From Pseudomonas fluorescens (GTDB taxonomy: Bacteria; Pseudomonadota; Gammaproteobacteria; Pseudomonadales; Pseudomonadaceae): a stretch of 64,000 nt of DNA. The notes beneath the pieces are model-generated. The model had not been told where the DNA came from and searched no databases. It saw only the letters and a list, made by a program, of their open reading frames with translations. The DNA is taken from assembly GCA_902825215.1 (NCBI GenBank), contig LR782234.1:4650001-4714000 (forward strand). The letters are read 5' to 3'. Numbering within the stretch: position 1 is the stretch's first letter; each line of letters opens with the position of its first letter. Both the position numbers and the translations under genes were made by a program. This document shows, piece by piece, positions 52,476-61,179 of this stretch.

Positions 52476-53372
52476 TCAGAGCGTCGATCGAACCACCTCC
52501 CCCAGCCAATCCATGAACACCCGCACCCGCAGCGGTAAATGCCGTTGCCGCGCATACAGCAACGAAATCGCCATCGCCGGTGCGGTGTATTGCGGCAGCA
52601 CGGTGACCAGCTCGCCGTTTTCCAGATGCGGCTGCATGCCGGTGCGCGGTACCTGAGTCAGGCCGAAACCACCCAGGCACGCTGCCTCGTAGGCATCGGT
52701 GCTGTTGACCGTGATGCTGCCGGCCATCGCCAAGCGTCGCACCTGCCCGCCCTCCTCGTAGACAAAACCTTCCGAACGCGCCCCCAGCACGCCGACGTAA
52801 TGCACCAGCCGATGCTGCGCGAGGTCTTCCAGAGTTCGCGGCACACCGTAGCGCTCGAGGTAGGCGGGGCTCGCGCAGTTGATCATCGAGAAGTCGCCGA
52901 GATGCCGCGCCACCACCGATTGATCCGGTTGCGCACCGACGCGCAGCACGCAATCGAAACCTTCGCTGAGCAGATCGACGCGGCGGTCGGTGCTGCTGAT
53001 TTCCAGTTGCAGATTCGGATGCCGCGCCATGAATTGCGGCAGACGTGGCATGACCAGACGCCGGGCGAGAATATTCGGCATGTCGACGCGGATGCGCCCG
53101 CTCAGCGAGGCCTCGTCCTGGCGGAACAAGCCTTCGATCTCGTCCATGTGCGACAGCAGATCTTTGCTGCGCTCGTACAGGACCATGCCGTCCTGAGTCG
53201 CTTGCACCTTGCGCGTGGTGCGCTGCAACAGGCGCGTACCGAGTAGGGCTTCCAGCGCCTGCACATGCTCGGAGACGGTCGAGCGCGGCAGGCCCAGGCT
53301 TTCGCCGGCGAGGGTGAAACTCGACAGTTCGCTGACCCGCACGAAGGTGCGCAGCAGTTCCAGTTTGTTCAT
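52476..53372 (-). CDS. LysR-family transcriptional regulator
   Basis: This 298-aa regulator has the N-terminal winged HTH (MNKLELLRTFVRVSELSSFT, LGLPRSTVSEHVQALEALLG, RLLQRTTRKVQATQDG) and a periplasmic-binding-like effector domain. It resembles the CrgA/DntR-like LysR group with LxRxxxF start. The start MNKLELL at 53372 is the conserved one. It is divergent from the SDR gene and most likely controls it. Confidence 0.92.
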   Translation of the reverse strand: MNKLELLRTFVRVSELSSFTLAGESLGLPRSTVSEHVQALEALLGTRLLQRTTRKVQATQDGMVLYERSKDLLSHMDEIEGLFRQDEASLSGRIRVDMPNILARRLVMPRLPQFMARHPNLQLEISSTDRRVDLLSEGFDCVLRVGAQPDQSVVARHLGDFSMINCASPAYLERYGVPRTLEDLAQHRLVHYVGVLGARSEGFVYEEGGQVRRLAMAGSITVNSTDAYEAACLGGFGLTQVPRTGMQPHLENGELVTVLPQYTAPAMAISLLYARQRHLPLRVRVFMDWLGEVVRSTL

Positions 53373-53395
53373 TCTGACGCCCTGCGATTGTTCGG

Positions 53396-53423
53396 CTGAT
53401 CCGATCAGTGAATCCGTTTTCAC
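53396..53423. promoter_or_regulatory. Two adjacent dyads between LysR and SDR genes
   Basis: CTGAT-CCG-ATCAG (53396-53408) is followed by GTGAA-TCCGTT-TTCAC (53408-53423). They lie 24 bp from the LysR start and about 70 bp from the SDR start, so they may be the LysR binding sites. Tentative. Confidence 0.4.
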
Positions 53424-53494
53424 TCTGTTTATCAGCTTGGCACGGATAAATAAACTTTGATCCATCCCCACTCAACGCAATGGGAGCAAGCCCC

Positions 53495-54253
53495 ATGAAC
53501 CGTAAAATCGCATTGATCACTGGCGCCAGCCGTGGCCTGGGCAAGAACGCTGCACTGCACCTCGCCGCGCAAGGCATCGACATCATCGGCACCTACCACA
53601 GCCGCGCTGACGAGGCGCAGGCGCTGGTCACTGAACTGCAAGCGCTCGGCGGCAAAGCCGTCATGCTGCAACTCGACGTCGGCCGCAGTGACAGCTTTGC
53701 CGATTTCGGCGCGCGGGTTGAGCAGGCCTTGCAGCAAACCTTCGACCGTCAGCGCTTCGATTTTCTGGTCAACAATGCCGGGATTGGCGTGCATGCCTTG
53801 TTCGCCGAGACCACGCCGGAGCAGTTCGATCTGCTGATGAATGTGCAACTGAAGGGGCCGTTTTTCCTGACTCAACAGTTGCTGCCGCTGATCAACGACG
53901 GTGGGCGCATCATCAACATTTCCAGCGGCCTGACCCGCTTCAGCCTGCCCGGTTACGGCGCTTATGCGGCGATGAAAGGCGCGATGGAAGTGCTGACGCG
54001 TTATCAGGCCAAGGAGCTGGGCGCACGGCAGATCGGCGTGAACATTCTCGCGCCGGGCGCCATCGAGACTGATTTTGGTGGCGGTGCCGTGCGCGACAAT
54101 TCGGCGTTGAATGCGATGGTCGCCAGCAACACGGCGCTGGGCCGTGCCGGGCAACCGGACGATATTGGCGGCGCGCTGGCGTTGTTGCTGTCCGACGGCG
54201 GTCGGTGGATCAACGGCCAGCGTGTCGAGGCGTCCGGCGGCATGTTTCTCTGA
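53495..54253 (+). CDS. Short-chain dehydrogenase/reductase
   Basis: This 252-aa NAD(P)-dependent oxidoreductase has the cofactor motif TGASRGLGKNAAL, the NNAG motif, the catalytic serine in INISSGLTRF and YGAYAAMKGAMEV carrying the YxxxK pair. The C-terminus ends RVEASGGMFL like many classical SDRs. Substrate unknown. The start at 53495 follows GGGAG. It is regulated, presumably, by the divergent LysR protein. Confidence 0.9.
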   Translation: MNRKIALITGASRGLGKNAALHLAAQGIDIIGTYHSRADEAQALVTELQALGGKAVMLQLDVGRSDSFADFGARVEQALQQTFDRQRFDFLVNNAGIGVHALFAETTPEQFDLLMNVQLKGPFFLTQQLLPLINDGGRIINISSGLTRFSLPGYGAYAAMKGAMEVLTRYQAKELGARQIGVNILAPGAIETDFGGGAVRDNSALNAMVASNTALGRAGQPDDIGGALALLLSDGGRWINGQRVEASGGMFL

Positions 54254-54262
54254 TTTGAAACG

Positions 54263-54296
54263 AAAAAAATCGCAGCCTTCAGTGGCTGCGATTTTT
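54263..54296. terminator. Bidirectional terminator
   Basis: AAAAAAATCGCAGCC and GGCTGCGATTTTT form a strong stem with A/T runs on both sides, between convergent SDR and PACE genes. Confidence 0.88.
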
Positions 54297-54300
54297 GCGT

Positions 54301-54738
54301 TTAACCCTGACAGACGTTGCGCGATACCAAGCGCTCGCGCAGCACGTCATAAACCCAGTGATAAACGTAGGTGTACGGCAGGAAAAACAGCAGCACACCG
54401 ATGTCGAGCAAAAACGCCTGCCACAGGCTGACCGACAGCCACCAGGCAATCAGCGGCACGCCCATCACGATCAAACCGCCTTCGAACAGCAGCGCATGCA
54501 CCACTCGTACCCAAGCATTATGGGTAACGTGCAGACGCACCAGCACCCGATCAAAGAAGCGGTTGAACAGCACGTTCCAGCCCAGCGCCAGCAGCGCGAT
54601 CAGCACGGTGACCGCGCCCATGTCGAGCAGCGGCTTTTGCAGCAGCCACGCCAGCAACGGTGTACAGATCAGGATCGCCAACAGCTCGAAACCGATGGCC
54701 TGGAAAATACGTTCAGTGATGGATTTGTCGGCAGTCAT
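54301..54738 (-). CDS. PACE-family efflux transporter
   Basis: This 145-aa, four-helix membrane protein fits the PACE (AceI-like) family. It has two bacterial transmembrane-pair repeats: ERIFQAIGFELLAILICTPL and, in the second half, VRVVHALLFEGGLIVMGVPL. A charged glutamate occurs in each repeat. PACE proteins export chlorhexidine and polyamine-like compounds. It is divergent from a LysR gene, the usual arrangement for this family. Confidence 0.85.
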   Translation of the reverse strand: MTADKSITERIFQAIGFELLAILICTPLLAWLLQKPLLDMGAVTVLIALLALGWNVLFNRFFDRVLVRLHVTHNAWVRVVHALLFEGGLIVMGVPLIAWWLSVSLWQAFLLDIGVLLFFLPYTYVYHWVYDVLRERLVSRNVCQG

Positions 54739-54803
54739 GGCCTGACTCCTTGAGTGAAGATGGTTGCCATGATCAACCCTCGAACCGATACTTCATAACC
54801 AAT

Positions 54804-54826
54804 AACCATCGATCAAGGCGATAGTT
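54804..54826. promoter_or_regulatory. Candidate LysR-type operator at the PACE/LysR gap
   Basis: AACCATCG and CGATAGTT form an imperfect inverted repeat (7 of 8 pairs) with a 7-bp spacer just before the LysR start, matching the LysR-type T-N11-A form. Could serve for autoregulation. Confidence 0.4.
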
Positions 54827-54827
54827 G

Positions 54828-55682
54828 ATGATTTCGCAGGAAGTGCTGTTGGCGTTCGTGCAGGCGGCGACGCAAGGTTCGTTTTCGGCGGCGGCGCGCA
54901 AGTTGGGGCGTAGTCAGTCGACCATCAGCGCGGCGGTGGCGAGCCTTGAGATCGATCTGGATGTGGCGCTGTTCGACCGCAGCAGCCGCAAACCGACCCT
55001 GACCCCGGCCGGGCATGTGCTGCTGCAACGGGCCGAGGCGATTCTGGCGGCGAGCAATCGCTTGGAAATGACCGCACGGCAATTGTCGCAAGGCGTCGAG
55101 CCGAAGCTGACGGTGGCGATTTCCGACACCTATCAGTCGTATCGTTTCGAGGCGGCGCTGGTGGAGTTCGAGCAGCGCTACCCAGATCTGCAACTGGAAT
55201 GCCTGATCGCCGAATGCGAAGACTTGATCGAACTGGTCCAGCGCGGCCGCGCGCACCTGGCCTTCGCCGAAATGCAGGAAGCCTACCCGCCAGATCTGGT
55301 GACCTCGACCGTGGCCGAACGCACCGAAATTGCGCTGTTCGTCAACCGCGAGCATGCGCTGGCGAAGCTTGAACAGGTGGATCAGCAGCTGCTTGAGGAG
55401 CATCGCGAGTTGCGGTTGGCGACCATCGTCAATCCGTATGACAGCCGCGGCAAAGGCCGGGTGTGGTCGGCGCCAAGTTATCTGATGTTGCTGGAAATGG
55501 CCGAAAAAGGTTTTGGCTGGGCACCGCTGCCGCGCTGGCTGGCGCAGCGCTATGGCAATGACTTGCTGGTGGAACTGAACGTGCGCGGCTGGCCGAAACC
55601 GGTGTTCGTCGATGCACTGTGGTCACGCCTGTATCCGCCGGGGCCGGCGGGGAGCTGGTTGTTGGGGAAGATGCTGGAATAG
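54828..55682 (+). CDS. LysR-family regulator of the PACE gene
   Basis: This 284-aa protein has the LysR HTH (VQAATQGSFSAAARKLGRSQ, STISAAVASLEIDLDVALFD) and an effector-binding domain. The start ATG 54828 is preferred over a TTG at 54825, with AAGGCG 8 nt upstream. It is divergent from the PACE efflux gene, a configuration typical of regulator-transporter pairs. Confidence 0.9.
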   Translation: MISQEVLLAFVQAATQGSFSAAARKLGRSQSTISAAVASLEIDLDVALFDRSSRKPTLTPAGHVLLQRAEAILAASNRLEMTARQLSQGVEPKLTVAISDTYQSYRFEAALVEFEQRYPDLQLECLIAECEDLIELVQRGRAHLAFAEMQEAYPPDLVTSTVAERTEIALFVNREHALAKLEQVDQQLLEEHRELRLATIVNPYDSRGKGRVWSAPSYLMLLEMAEKGFGWAPLPRWLAQRYGNDLLVELNVRGWPKPVFVDALWSRLYPPGPAGSWLLGKMLE

Positions 55683-55693
55683 TGGCGCTGCCA

Positions 55694-55783
55694 ATCGCTA
55701 GCAGGCTAGCTCCCACAATGTCCGAGTCGTACACACTATTCATGGACACCCTCGACACCTGTGGGAGCTAGCCTGCTAGCGAT
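55694..55783. repeat. REP pair in inverted orientation
   Basis: ATCGCTAGCAGGCTAGCTCC and its complement enclose about 45 bp between convergent LysR and sigma factor genes. Confidence 0.8.
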
Positions 55784-55812
55784 GAGGCCGGCACGGCCAG
55801 TGAGATATCAGG

Positions 55813-57042
55813 TCAGTCCAATTCGCTCAGACGCCCTTCAATAAACCGCCGCTCCGGCTCCTGCCGGGTCAACGCCAATGCCCGCTGATACGCCTCGCGC
55901 GCCTCGCCCACCCGCCCCAACTGCCGACAAAACTCCGCCCGCGCCGAATGCGCCAGGTGGTAATCCTGCAATTCGCCACGTTGCAAAATCCCTTCAATCA
56001 GACTCAACCCCGCCCCCGGGCCATCGCGCTTGGCCACCGCCACCGCGCGATTCAACTCGATCACCGGCGACGGCAGCGCCCGCAGCAGCACGTCATACAG
56101 CCCGACGATCTGCACCCAATCGGTTTGCGCTGCGTGCGGCGCCTCGGCGTGTACCGCCGCGATCGCTGCCTGCAGACAATACGGGCCGAACCGCCGGGTG
56201 CTCAGCGCGCGCTCGACCAGCGCACAGCCTTCGGCGATCAACCCGGCGTCCCACAACGCGCGGTCCTGATCGTCCAGCAGCACCAGTTCGCCACTCGGCG
56301 AGGTGCGCGCCGGTCGTCGCGATTCGTGCAGCAGCATCAGCGCCAGCAGGCCCATGACCTCCGGCTCCGGCAGCAATTCCATCAACAGGCGCCCGAGGCG
56401 AATCGCCTCGCGCGTGAGGTCTTCGCGGGTCAGCTCAGTGCCGATCGACGCCGAATAACCTTCGTTGAACACCAGATAAATCACCCGCAACACGCTGTCG
56501 AGGCGTTCAGGCAATTCCTTCAGGCTGGGCACTTGATAGGGGATTTTCGCGTCACGAATCTTGGCTTTCGCGCGCACGATGCGCTGGGCGATTGCGGCCG
56601 GCGCAGAAAGAAAGGCGCGGGCGATTTCTTCGGTGGTCAGGTCGCAGACTTCACGCAAGGTCAGCGGCACTTGCGCATCCGCCGCCAGCGCCGGGTGACA
56701 GCAGGTGAAGATCAGCCGCAGGCGATCGTCTTCCACGTCTTCGCCACTCCAGTCGGCCTGTTCGAGTTCTTCCAGTTGCGCCAGCAACAACGGTTGCGAA
56801 GCCTTGAACCGCGCACGCCGGCGCAACACATCAATCGCCTTGAAGCGCCCGGTCGAGACCAACCAGGTGCGCGGATTGTCCGGCACGCCGTCGCGCTGCC
56901 AGCGTTCGACCGCGACGAAGAACGCCTCGTGCAAGGCTTCTTCGGCGAGGTCGAAATCACCGAGCAGGCGGATCAGCGTTGCCAGAATCCGTCGTGAATC
57001 CTGACGGTAAACCTGCTCGACCCGCGCCCGGACGTCAAACAT
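55813..57042 (-). CDS. ECF42-type RNA polymerase sigma factor
   Basis: This 409-aa sigma factor has region 2 (LATLIRLLGDFDLAEEALHE, then NPRTWLVSTGRFKAIDVLRR), region 4 (LTLREVCDLTTEEIARAFLS) and a ~200-residue C-terminal TPR-like extension (DUF6596 as recalled). This is the layout of the ECF42 group, which lacks an anti-sigma gene. It overlaps the upstream YCII/DGPF gene by 8 bp, as is typical of the group. The signal is unknown; the YCII protein is the usual partner. Confidence 0.9.
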   Translation of the reverse strand: MFDVRARVEQVYRQDSRRILATLIRLLGDFDLAEEALHEAFFVAVERWQRDGVPDNPRTWLVSTGRFKAIDVLRRRARFKASQPLLLAQLEELEQADWSGEDVEDDRLRLIFTCCHPALAADAQVPLTLREVCDLTTEEIARAFLSAPAAIAQRIVRAKAKIRDAKIPYQVPSLKELPERLDSVLRVIYLVFNEGYSASIGTELTREDLTREAIRLGRLLMELLPEPEVMGLLALMLLHESRRPARTSPSGELVLLDDQDRALWDAGLIAEGCALVERALSTRRFGPYCLQAAIAAVHAEAPHAAQTDWVQIVGLYDVLLRALPSPVIELNRAVAVAKRDGPGAGLSLIEGILQRGELQDYHLAHSARAEFCRQLGRVGEAREAYQRALALTRQEPERRFIEGRLSELD

Positions 57043-57379
57043 TCAACTGCCGCACCGGTCGCACCTCAACGCTGCCGACCCGCGCTGCCGGAATGTTACC
57101 GGCGACCTGGATCGCTTCGTTGAGGTCCTTGGCGTCGATCAGGTAGAAGCCGGCCAGTTGCTCCTTGGTTTCGGCAAACGGCCCGTCGGTGATCGACAGT
57201 TTGCCGTTGCGCATTCTGACCGTGGTGGCGGTGTCCACTGACTCCAGCGCTTCAGCGGCGACCATCCGCCCGCTGCCCTGGATCGACTCGGCGTAGGCCC
57301 AGCATTCGGCGTCTTCGGGGCTGTCGGGCGACGAATGCAGCAGGCGCTCGTCGCTGTAGACCAGGCATAAATACTTCAT
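57035..57379 (-). CDS. YCII/DGPF-family protein
   Basis: This 114-aa protein has the DGPFAETKEQLAGFYLIDAK motif of the DGPF subset of YCII-related proteins and begins MKYLCLVYSDERLL. Such genes accompany ECF42 sigma factors. The start at 57379 follows AGGAGAACGCC; an upstream codon at 57406 is unneeded. Function unknown; enzymes of this fold bind small polar substrates. Confidence 0.9.
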   Translation of the reverse strand: MKYLCLVYSDERLLHSSPDSPEDAECWAYAESIQGSGRMVAAEALESVDTATTVRMRNGKLSITDGPFAETKEQLAGFYLIDAKDLNEAIQVAGNIPAARVGSVEVRPVRQLNV

Positions 57380-57419
57380 GGCGTTCTCCTGATTCGAACG
57401 GTTCAACTATGGCTGAAGA

Positions 57420-57845
57420 TCAGGGCTGCACATCGAACAGCGTCGCGCCGCTCATCGGATCGAACGGCGCCGACCAGTGCTCATGGGCGATTTTCCACGC
57501 GCCGCCGATCTGCCGATAACACGCGGTGACGCGCATCCAGCAGCTCTGGGTTTCGCCTTTTTCATTGGTCCCGCCGCAGTTGGCGACCCAGTGGGCAAAG
57601 GCAATGTTGTCGGCGCTTTCAATGGTGATTTCCTGAAACTCGAAAACGTGCGGGCCGGGGCACATTTGCATGCACTCGACCCAATGCGCGCGGTAAGCCG
57701 CTTTGCCCTTGAATTGCAGGGCCTTGATCGCGTCGAACGAGACGATGTCGTTGGCGTACAAGGCCATGACTTTTTCGACGTCCTTGGTCATCACCGCTTC
57801 GCGATAGGTGTTGATCAGGGTCTGGATTTCGCTGTGTGCGTTCAT
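57420..57845 (-). CDS. NTF2-like (SnoaL/YybH-type) protein
   Basis: This 141-aa protein has the NTF2-like fold pattern: INTYREAVMTKDVEKVMALY, FKGKAAYRAHWVECMQ, and CYRQIGGAWKIAHEHWSAPF. Members include SgcJ/EcaC- and YybH-type proteins. It is the first gene of a probable operon with the YCII protein (40 nt) and the ECF42 sigma factor. Its role may be detoxification or ligand binding; unproven. Confidence 0.87.
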   Translation of the reverse strand: MNAHSEIQTLINTYREAVMTKDVEKVMALYANDIVSFDAIKALQFKGKAAYRAHWVECMQMCPGPHVFEFQEITIESADNIAFAHWVANCGGTNEKGETQSCWMRVTACYRQIGGAWKIAHEHWSAPFDPMSGATLFDVQP

Positions 57846-57985
57846 GGTGTTCTCCGTGTTTTTTGTGGGAAGACACCCTTAATCGTTTGTGCTTTGCGCG
57901 AATCGACAGGCCAAACAAAAATATTTCACGACGCCAATATCGCTAGAATCCGAGGCTCACTCTTTGTAGGAAAAAGGAAATTCCC

Positions 57986-58471
57986 GTGTCAGCCAGACTC
58001 GTACCGTACGACAGCCTGAACGCCTTGCAGCGTCAGCAAGTCGAGGCGATTGAAATTCATGCCGAGCAGATCAAGTTCTCCGGCGACATTCACGGCGCGT
58101 TGCACACGCTGCTGTCGAAACCCGGCCCCGGCGTAAAAGGTTTTGCCTTGTTGGTGGACGAGGTGCCAGTGGCGTTCCTGCTGCTCAAGCGTCCGCCGGT
58201 ACTGCCCGACTGGGCCAATGAACACAGCGCCACCTTGCACGCGTTGCAGGTCGATCGCCGCGCGCAAGGCAAGGGTTACGGCAAGGCATGCCTGCAAGCG
58301 CTGCCCGCCGTCGCGCGTGAAGCCTGGCCGGAAATCAAGGGGCTGGAACTGTCCGTGGACGCCGACAATGAAGCGGCCATCGCGCTGTACGCCAAACACG
58401 GCTACGTCGACAGCGGCGAAGCCTACAAGGGCCGGATCGGTTACGAGCGGCGCATGGGGCTGTTTTTCTGA
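57986..58471 (+). CDS. GNAT-family N-acetyltransferase
   Basis: This 161-aa acetyltransferase has the acetyl-CoA pyrophosphate loop QVDRRAQGKGYGKACLQAL and the following LELSVDADNEAAIALYAKHG. The start is GTG at 57986 after AAAAAGGA. Substrate unknown. A PPOX-type gene follows after 18 nt. Confidence 0.88.
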   Translation: MSARLVPYDSLNALQRQQVEAIEIHAEQIKFSGDIHGALHTLLSKPGPGVKGFALLVDEVPVAFLLLKRPPVLPDWANEHSATLHALQVDRRAQGKGYGKACLQALPAVAREAWPEIKGLELSVDADNEAAIALYAKHGYVDSGEAYKGRIGYERRMGLFF

Positions 58472-58489
58472 ATCGTTGAGGGAGGCACG

Positions 58490-59095
58490 ATGATCGAGTC
58501 AATCGCAGCACTGGAAGCGATATACGGCCAGCCGCACGAACGCGCGGTGCGCAAGCAGATCGGTTTTCTCAACGAGGATTATCAAACGATGGTGCGGCTG
58601 TCACCGCTGGTGATCGTCAGCTCCATATGCGCCGATGGCCTCGACAATTCGCCGCGCGGCGACAAACCCGGGTTCGTGCGGATCATCGACGAACGCACCC
58701 TGGCCCTGCCCGATCGCCCGGGCAACAACCGCATCGATACCTTGCGCAATGTGCTGCACGACCCGCGGGTGTCGCTGCTGTTCATCATTCCGGGGATTGG
58801 CGAGACGCTGCGGGTCAACGGCACGGCGCAGATCAGCGCTGAGCCTGAGTTGCTGGAGAGTTTTGCGGTGAATGGCAAAGCGGCGAAAACGGTGTTGCTG
58901 GTGACGGTAGAGGCGGCGTTTTTTCACTGCTCGAAAGCGTTCGTTCGTTCGGATGCGTGGAACCCGCAAACCCACCTGCCGCGCTCGGCGCTGCCAAGTG
59001 CCGGCGCGTTTCACAAGCGCCTGAATGGGGGTGAGTTCGATGCTGAAACTTATGACGCTGAAGCTCCGAAGCGGGTGCGCGACTCTCTTTACTGA
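58490..59095 (+). CDS. FMN-dependent PPOX-type flavoprotein (MSMEG_1061-like)
   Basis: This 201-aa member of the pyridoxamine 5'-phosphate oxidase-like superfamily has the FMN region SSICADGLDNSPRGDKPGFV and LPDRPGNNRIDTLRNVLHDP, both typical of the MSMEG_1061-like group, and a C-terminal VEAAFFHCSKAFVRSDAWNP. It probably reduces or oxidises a small organic substrate with FMN. It is 18 nt downstream of the GNAT gene, likely co-transcribed. Confidence 0.87.
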   Translation: MIESIAALEAIYGQPHERAVRKQIGFLNEDYQTMVRLSPLVIVSSICADGLDNSPRGDKPGFVRIIDERTLALPDRPGNNRIDTLRNVLHDPRVSLLFIIPGIGETLRVNGTAQISAEPELLESFAVNGKAAKTVLLVTVEAAFFHCSKAFVRSDAWNPQTHLPRSALPSAGAFHKRLNGGEFDAETYDAEAPKRVRDSLY

Positions 59096-59108
59096 CCCTG
59101 TCGCCGAT

Positions 59109-59215
59109 GATCGTTCCCACGCTCCGCGTGGGAATGCAGCAGGGGACGCTCCGCGTCCCAAAGCGTGACGCAGAGCGTCACAAGAGGCATTCCCACGCGG
59201 AGCGTGGGAATGATC
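59109..59215. repeat. Long cruciform-type repeat (GATCGTTCCCACGC family)
   Basis: Outer arms GATCGTTCCCACGCTCCGCG / CGCGGAGCGTGGGAATGATC enclose inner arms GGGACGCTCCGCGTCCC and GTGACGCAGAGCGTCAC, each a hairpin. The three-hairpin layout suggests a cruciform or a strong mRNA end structure. Confidence 0.8.
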
Positions 59216-59228
59216 AGGTTCGGTGTTT

Positions 59229-59259
59229 GGGTCAAAGGGTCAAAGGGTCAAAGGGTCAG
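59229..59259. repeat. Tandem repeat GGTCAAAGG at the end of the GNAT gene
   Basis: About 3.4 copies of a 9-bp unit (GTCAAAGGG) run through the stop codon of the minus-strand GNAT gene at 59248-59250. Because the period is a multiple of three, changes in copy number inside the coding part would keep the frame. Confidence 0.8.
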
Positions 59260-59736
59260 AATCATCTCGTGCCACGCCATGCCGCCGTGGTCGGATTCCG
59301 ACGGTTTGATGTAGGCAAAACCAAACCCGGCATACAGCGGGATGTGTTGCTCTTTACACATCAGGTGAATTGTCGCCTTATCCATCCCGCGCATGCGCTC
59401 AATGAACTCGGCCATCAGCCGCTTGGCCAACCCCTGGCCCTGATAATCCGGGTGCACGACCACCGACATGATCACCACGTTCGGCCCTTTCGGGTCGTGG
59501 CCGATCAGTTCCTTGAACGCTTCGTCGGACATCTGCACATCGAACGCCGCGCCGGAATTGACGAAACCGGCGACCACGCCATCCACCTCGGCGACGATAA
59601 AACCTTCAGGCCAGGTGGCGATGCGCGTGGCGATCTTCTCGCGGGTGGCGGCTTCATCGCCTTCGTAGGCAACGGTTTCGATGGCGTAGCAGCGGTCCAG
59701 ATCGGCGGCGGTGACGTTACGGATGACGATGTTCAT
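59248..59736 (-). CDS. GNAT-family N-acetyltransferase
   Basis: This 162-aa acetyltransferase has VVVHPDYQGQGLAKRLMAEF as the acetyl-CoA loop and CKEQHIPLYAGFGFAYIKPS at the end. The start MNIVIRNVTAADL at 59736 is favoured; the frame extends 17 residues upstream without a site. Substrate unknown. Confidence 0.88.
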   Translation of the reverse strand: MNIVIRNVTAADLDRCYAIETVAYEGDEAATREKIATRIATWPEGFIVAEVDGVVAGFVNSGAAFDVQMSDEAFKELIGHDPKGPNVVIMSVVVHPDYQGQGLAKRLMAEFIERMRGMDKATIHLMCKEQHIPLYAGFGFAYIKPSESDHGGMAWHEMILTL

Positions 59737-59822
59737 GGCAACTCGGAAATCATTGGAATTGAGGTCGCCAAGCATAAAGCAGATCAACCGGGGCGGACAT
59801 GATCCGCCTCGATGGGTAGCTG

Positions 59823-60308
59823 TCAGGCTTTGAGCGGCAGCCAGATTTCCAGCGTGCCGGTGTGCAGTTTCGGATTGAAATCTGCGCTGTAGCGTTCGAA
59901 TTCCGGGGCATCCGCCGCTTCACGGCCGGACTGCGGCAGCCAGGTGTTCCAGATGTACTGAAAGGTCTCGGGAAGTTGCTCCAATCGCCCCTTGTGCTCG
60001 AAGACCGCGTAATGCTGCGGCTGGATTTCAACCCAACGGTACTTCTCCGGCAACTCATCAAGCTTGTCGATCTGCACCCCCGCGATGTACTCGAAGCCGC
60101 CCTCGCCGTCCGCGTTGCAGCAGACGCCATAGGTCACCTCACCCACCTGCGCGGGAATTTTGCCCAGGTGCGGAATGAGTTTTTCCCACAACGCCGGAAT
60201 GTCTTCGGTGGAATCCTGGGTAAATCGCCCGCCGAAACCGGCAATCAACAGAAACGGCCCGTGTTCGAAGCGAGGTTCTGCCACTTCGACGCGTGTTTGC
60301 TCATCCAT
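59823..60308 (-). CDS. GyrI-like small-molecule-binding protein
   Basis: This 161-aa stand-alone GyrI-like (AraC effector-binding) domain has GPFLLIAGFGGRFTQ, YGVCCNADGEGGFEYIAGVQ, and VEIQPQHYAVFEHKGRLEQL near the middle, then the C-terminal FNPKLHTGTLEIWLPLKA. Such proteins bind amphipathic compounds or act as hydrolases. No HTH is attached. It stands about 70 nt upstream of the oppositely reported lysE-type gene end but with its own start. Confidence 0.85.
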   Translation of the reverse strand: MDEQTRVEVAEPRFEHGPFLLIAGFGGRFTQDSTEDIPALWEKLIPHLGKIPAQVGEVTYGVCCNADGEGGFEYIAGVQIDKLDELPEKYRWVEIQPQHYAVFEHKGRLEQLPETFQYIWNTWLPQSGREAADAPEFERYSADFNPKLHTGTLEIWLPLKA

Positions 60309-60377
60309 GACGCGACTCCCTGATACAGAAAAGTGGGTTCGGCTGGGAGTATAGGAAGCCCGAGCCGTTTCGCTCGT

Positions 60378-61040
60378 TTACAGCGTGTGCAACTGCTCGG
60401 CGGCGCCCGAACCGACAAACTCGTTGTAGCCGGAAAGAATCACGTAGACCGCGAAATAGCAGAAGATCGCCGCCGATGCCAGGTACGAATAGCGCAACAG
60501 CTTGTCCCCCAGCAGCTTGCCACCGTGGCTGGCGGCGAAGCACAGACCGGCCGACCACAGCAGCCCGGCGCAGAGAAAACCGCCGAGAAACAGCGCCGAG
60601 CTAATCGCGCCGCCGCCACCGGAACGAGCGATCAACGTGCCGCCAACCGCCGCAAACCAGAGAATCGCGCTCGGCGACGACATGGCGAGAAAGATCCCCC
60701 GCAAAAACTCCTTGCGATGGGAGTTCTGCCCCACTTCTGCCGTGGCCGCCAACTGGGATTCATGGTGAATCGCTGAGTAAATCATCTTCGCCGCGAAATA
60801 GATCAACAGCGCCGAACCACCGATCCACAACACCCAGCGCACAGTTTCGTATTGCAGCAAAACGGTCATCCCGGCCAGCGCCAGCACTGCGTAAATCAGG
60901 TCGCCGACGCAAGTGCCCAAGCCCAGCGCAAAGCCCTGAAAGTAGCCGCGCTGCATGGCCAGGGTGATCATCGCGATGTTGGCCACGCCGATGTCCAGGC
61001 ACAGCGAAAGGCTCAGCAAGAAGCCGCTGGTGAATTCCAT
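60378..61040 (-). CDS. LysE-family translocator
   Basis: This 220-aa inner-membrane exporter has about six hydrophobic segments and the LysE/RhtB pattern: CLDIGVANIAMITLAMQRGY near the start, LGTCVGDLIYAVLALAGMT, and FLRGIFLAMSSPSAILWF. It should export an amino acid; the substrate is unknown. Divergent from alaC, 139 bp apart. Confidence 0.88.
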   Translation of the reverse strand: MEFTSGFLLSLSLCLDIGVANIAMITLAMQRGYFQGFALGLGTCVGDLIYAVLALAGMTVLLQYETVRWVLWIGGSALLIYFAAKMIYSAIHHESQLAATAEVGQNSHRKEFLRGIFLAMSSPSAILWFAAVGGTLIARSGGGGAISSALFLGGFLCAGLLWSAGLCFAASHGGKLLGDKLLRYSYLASAAIFCYFAVYVILSGYNEFVGSGAAEQLHTL

Positions 61041-61179
61041 TGACCGATTTCCTTCGGAAAAAAATGTTTACAAACAGGCTGGACAGTATGCCATCAGCGC
61101 CCTTATCTTCCGCCACAGGTCACCGCAGTGACCAGCGTCGCTCGGACGGTTCCGGGCGCTTACGTTATCCGAGGCAACA

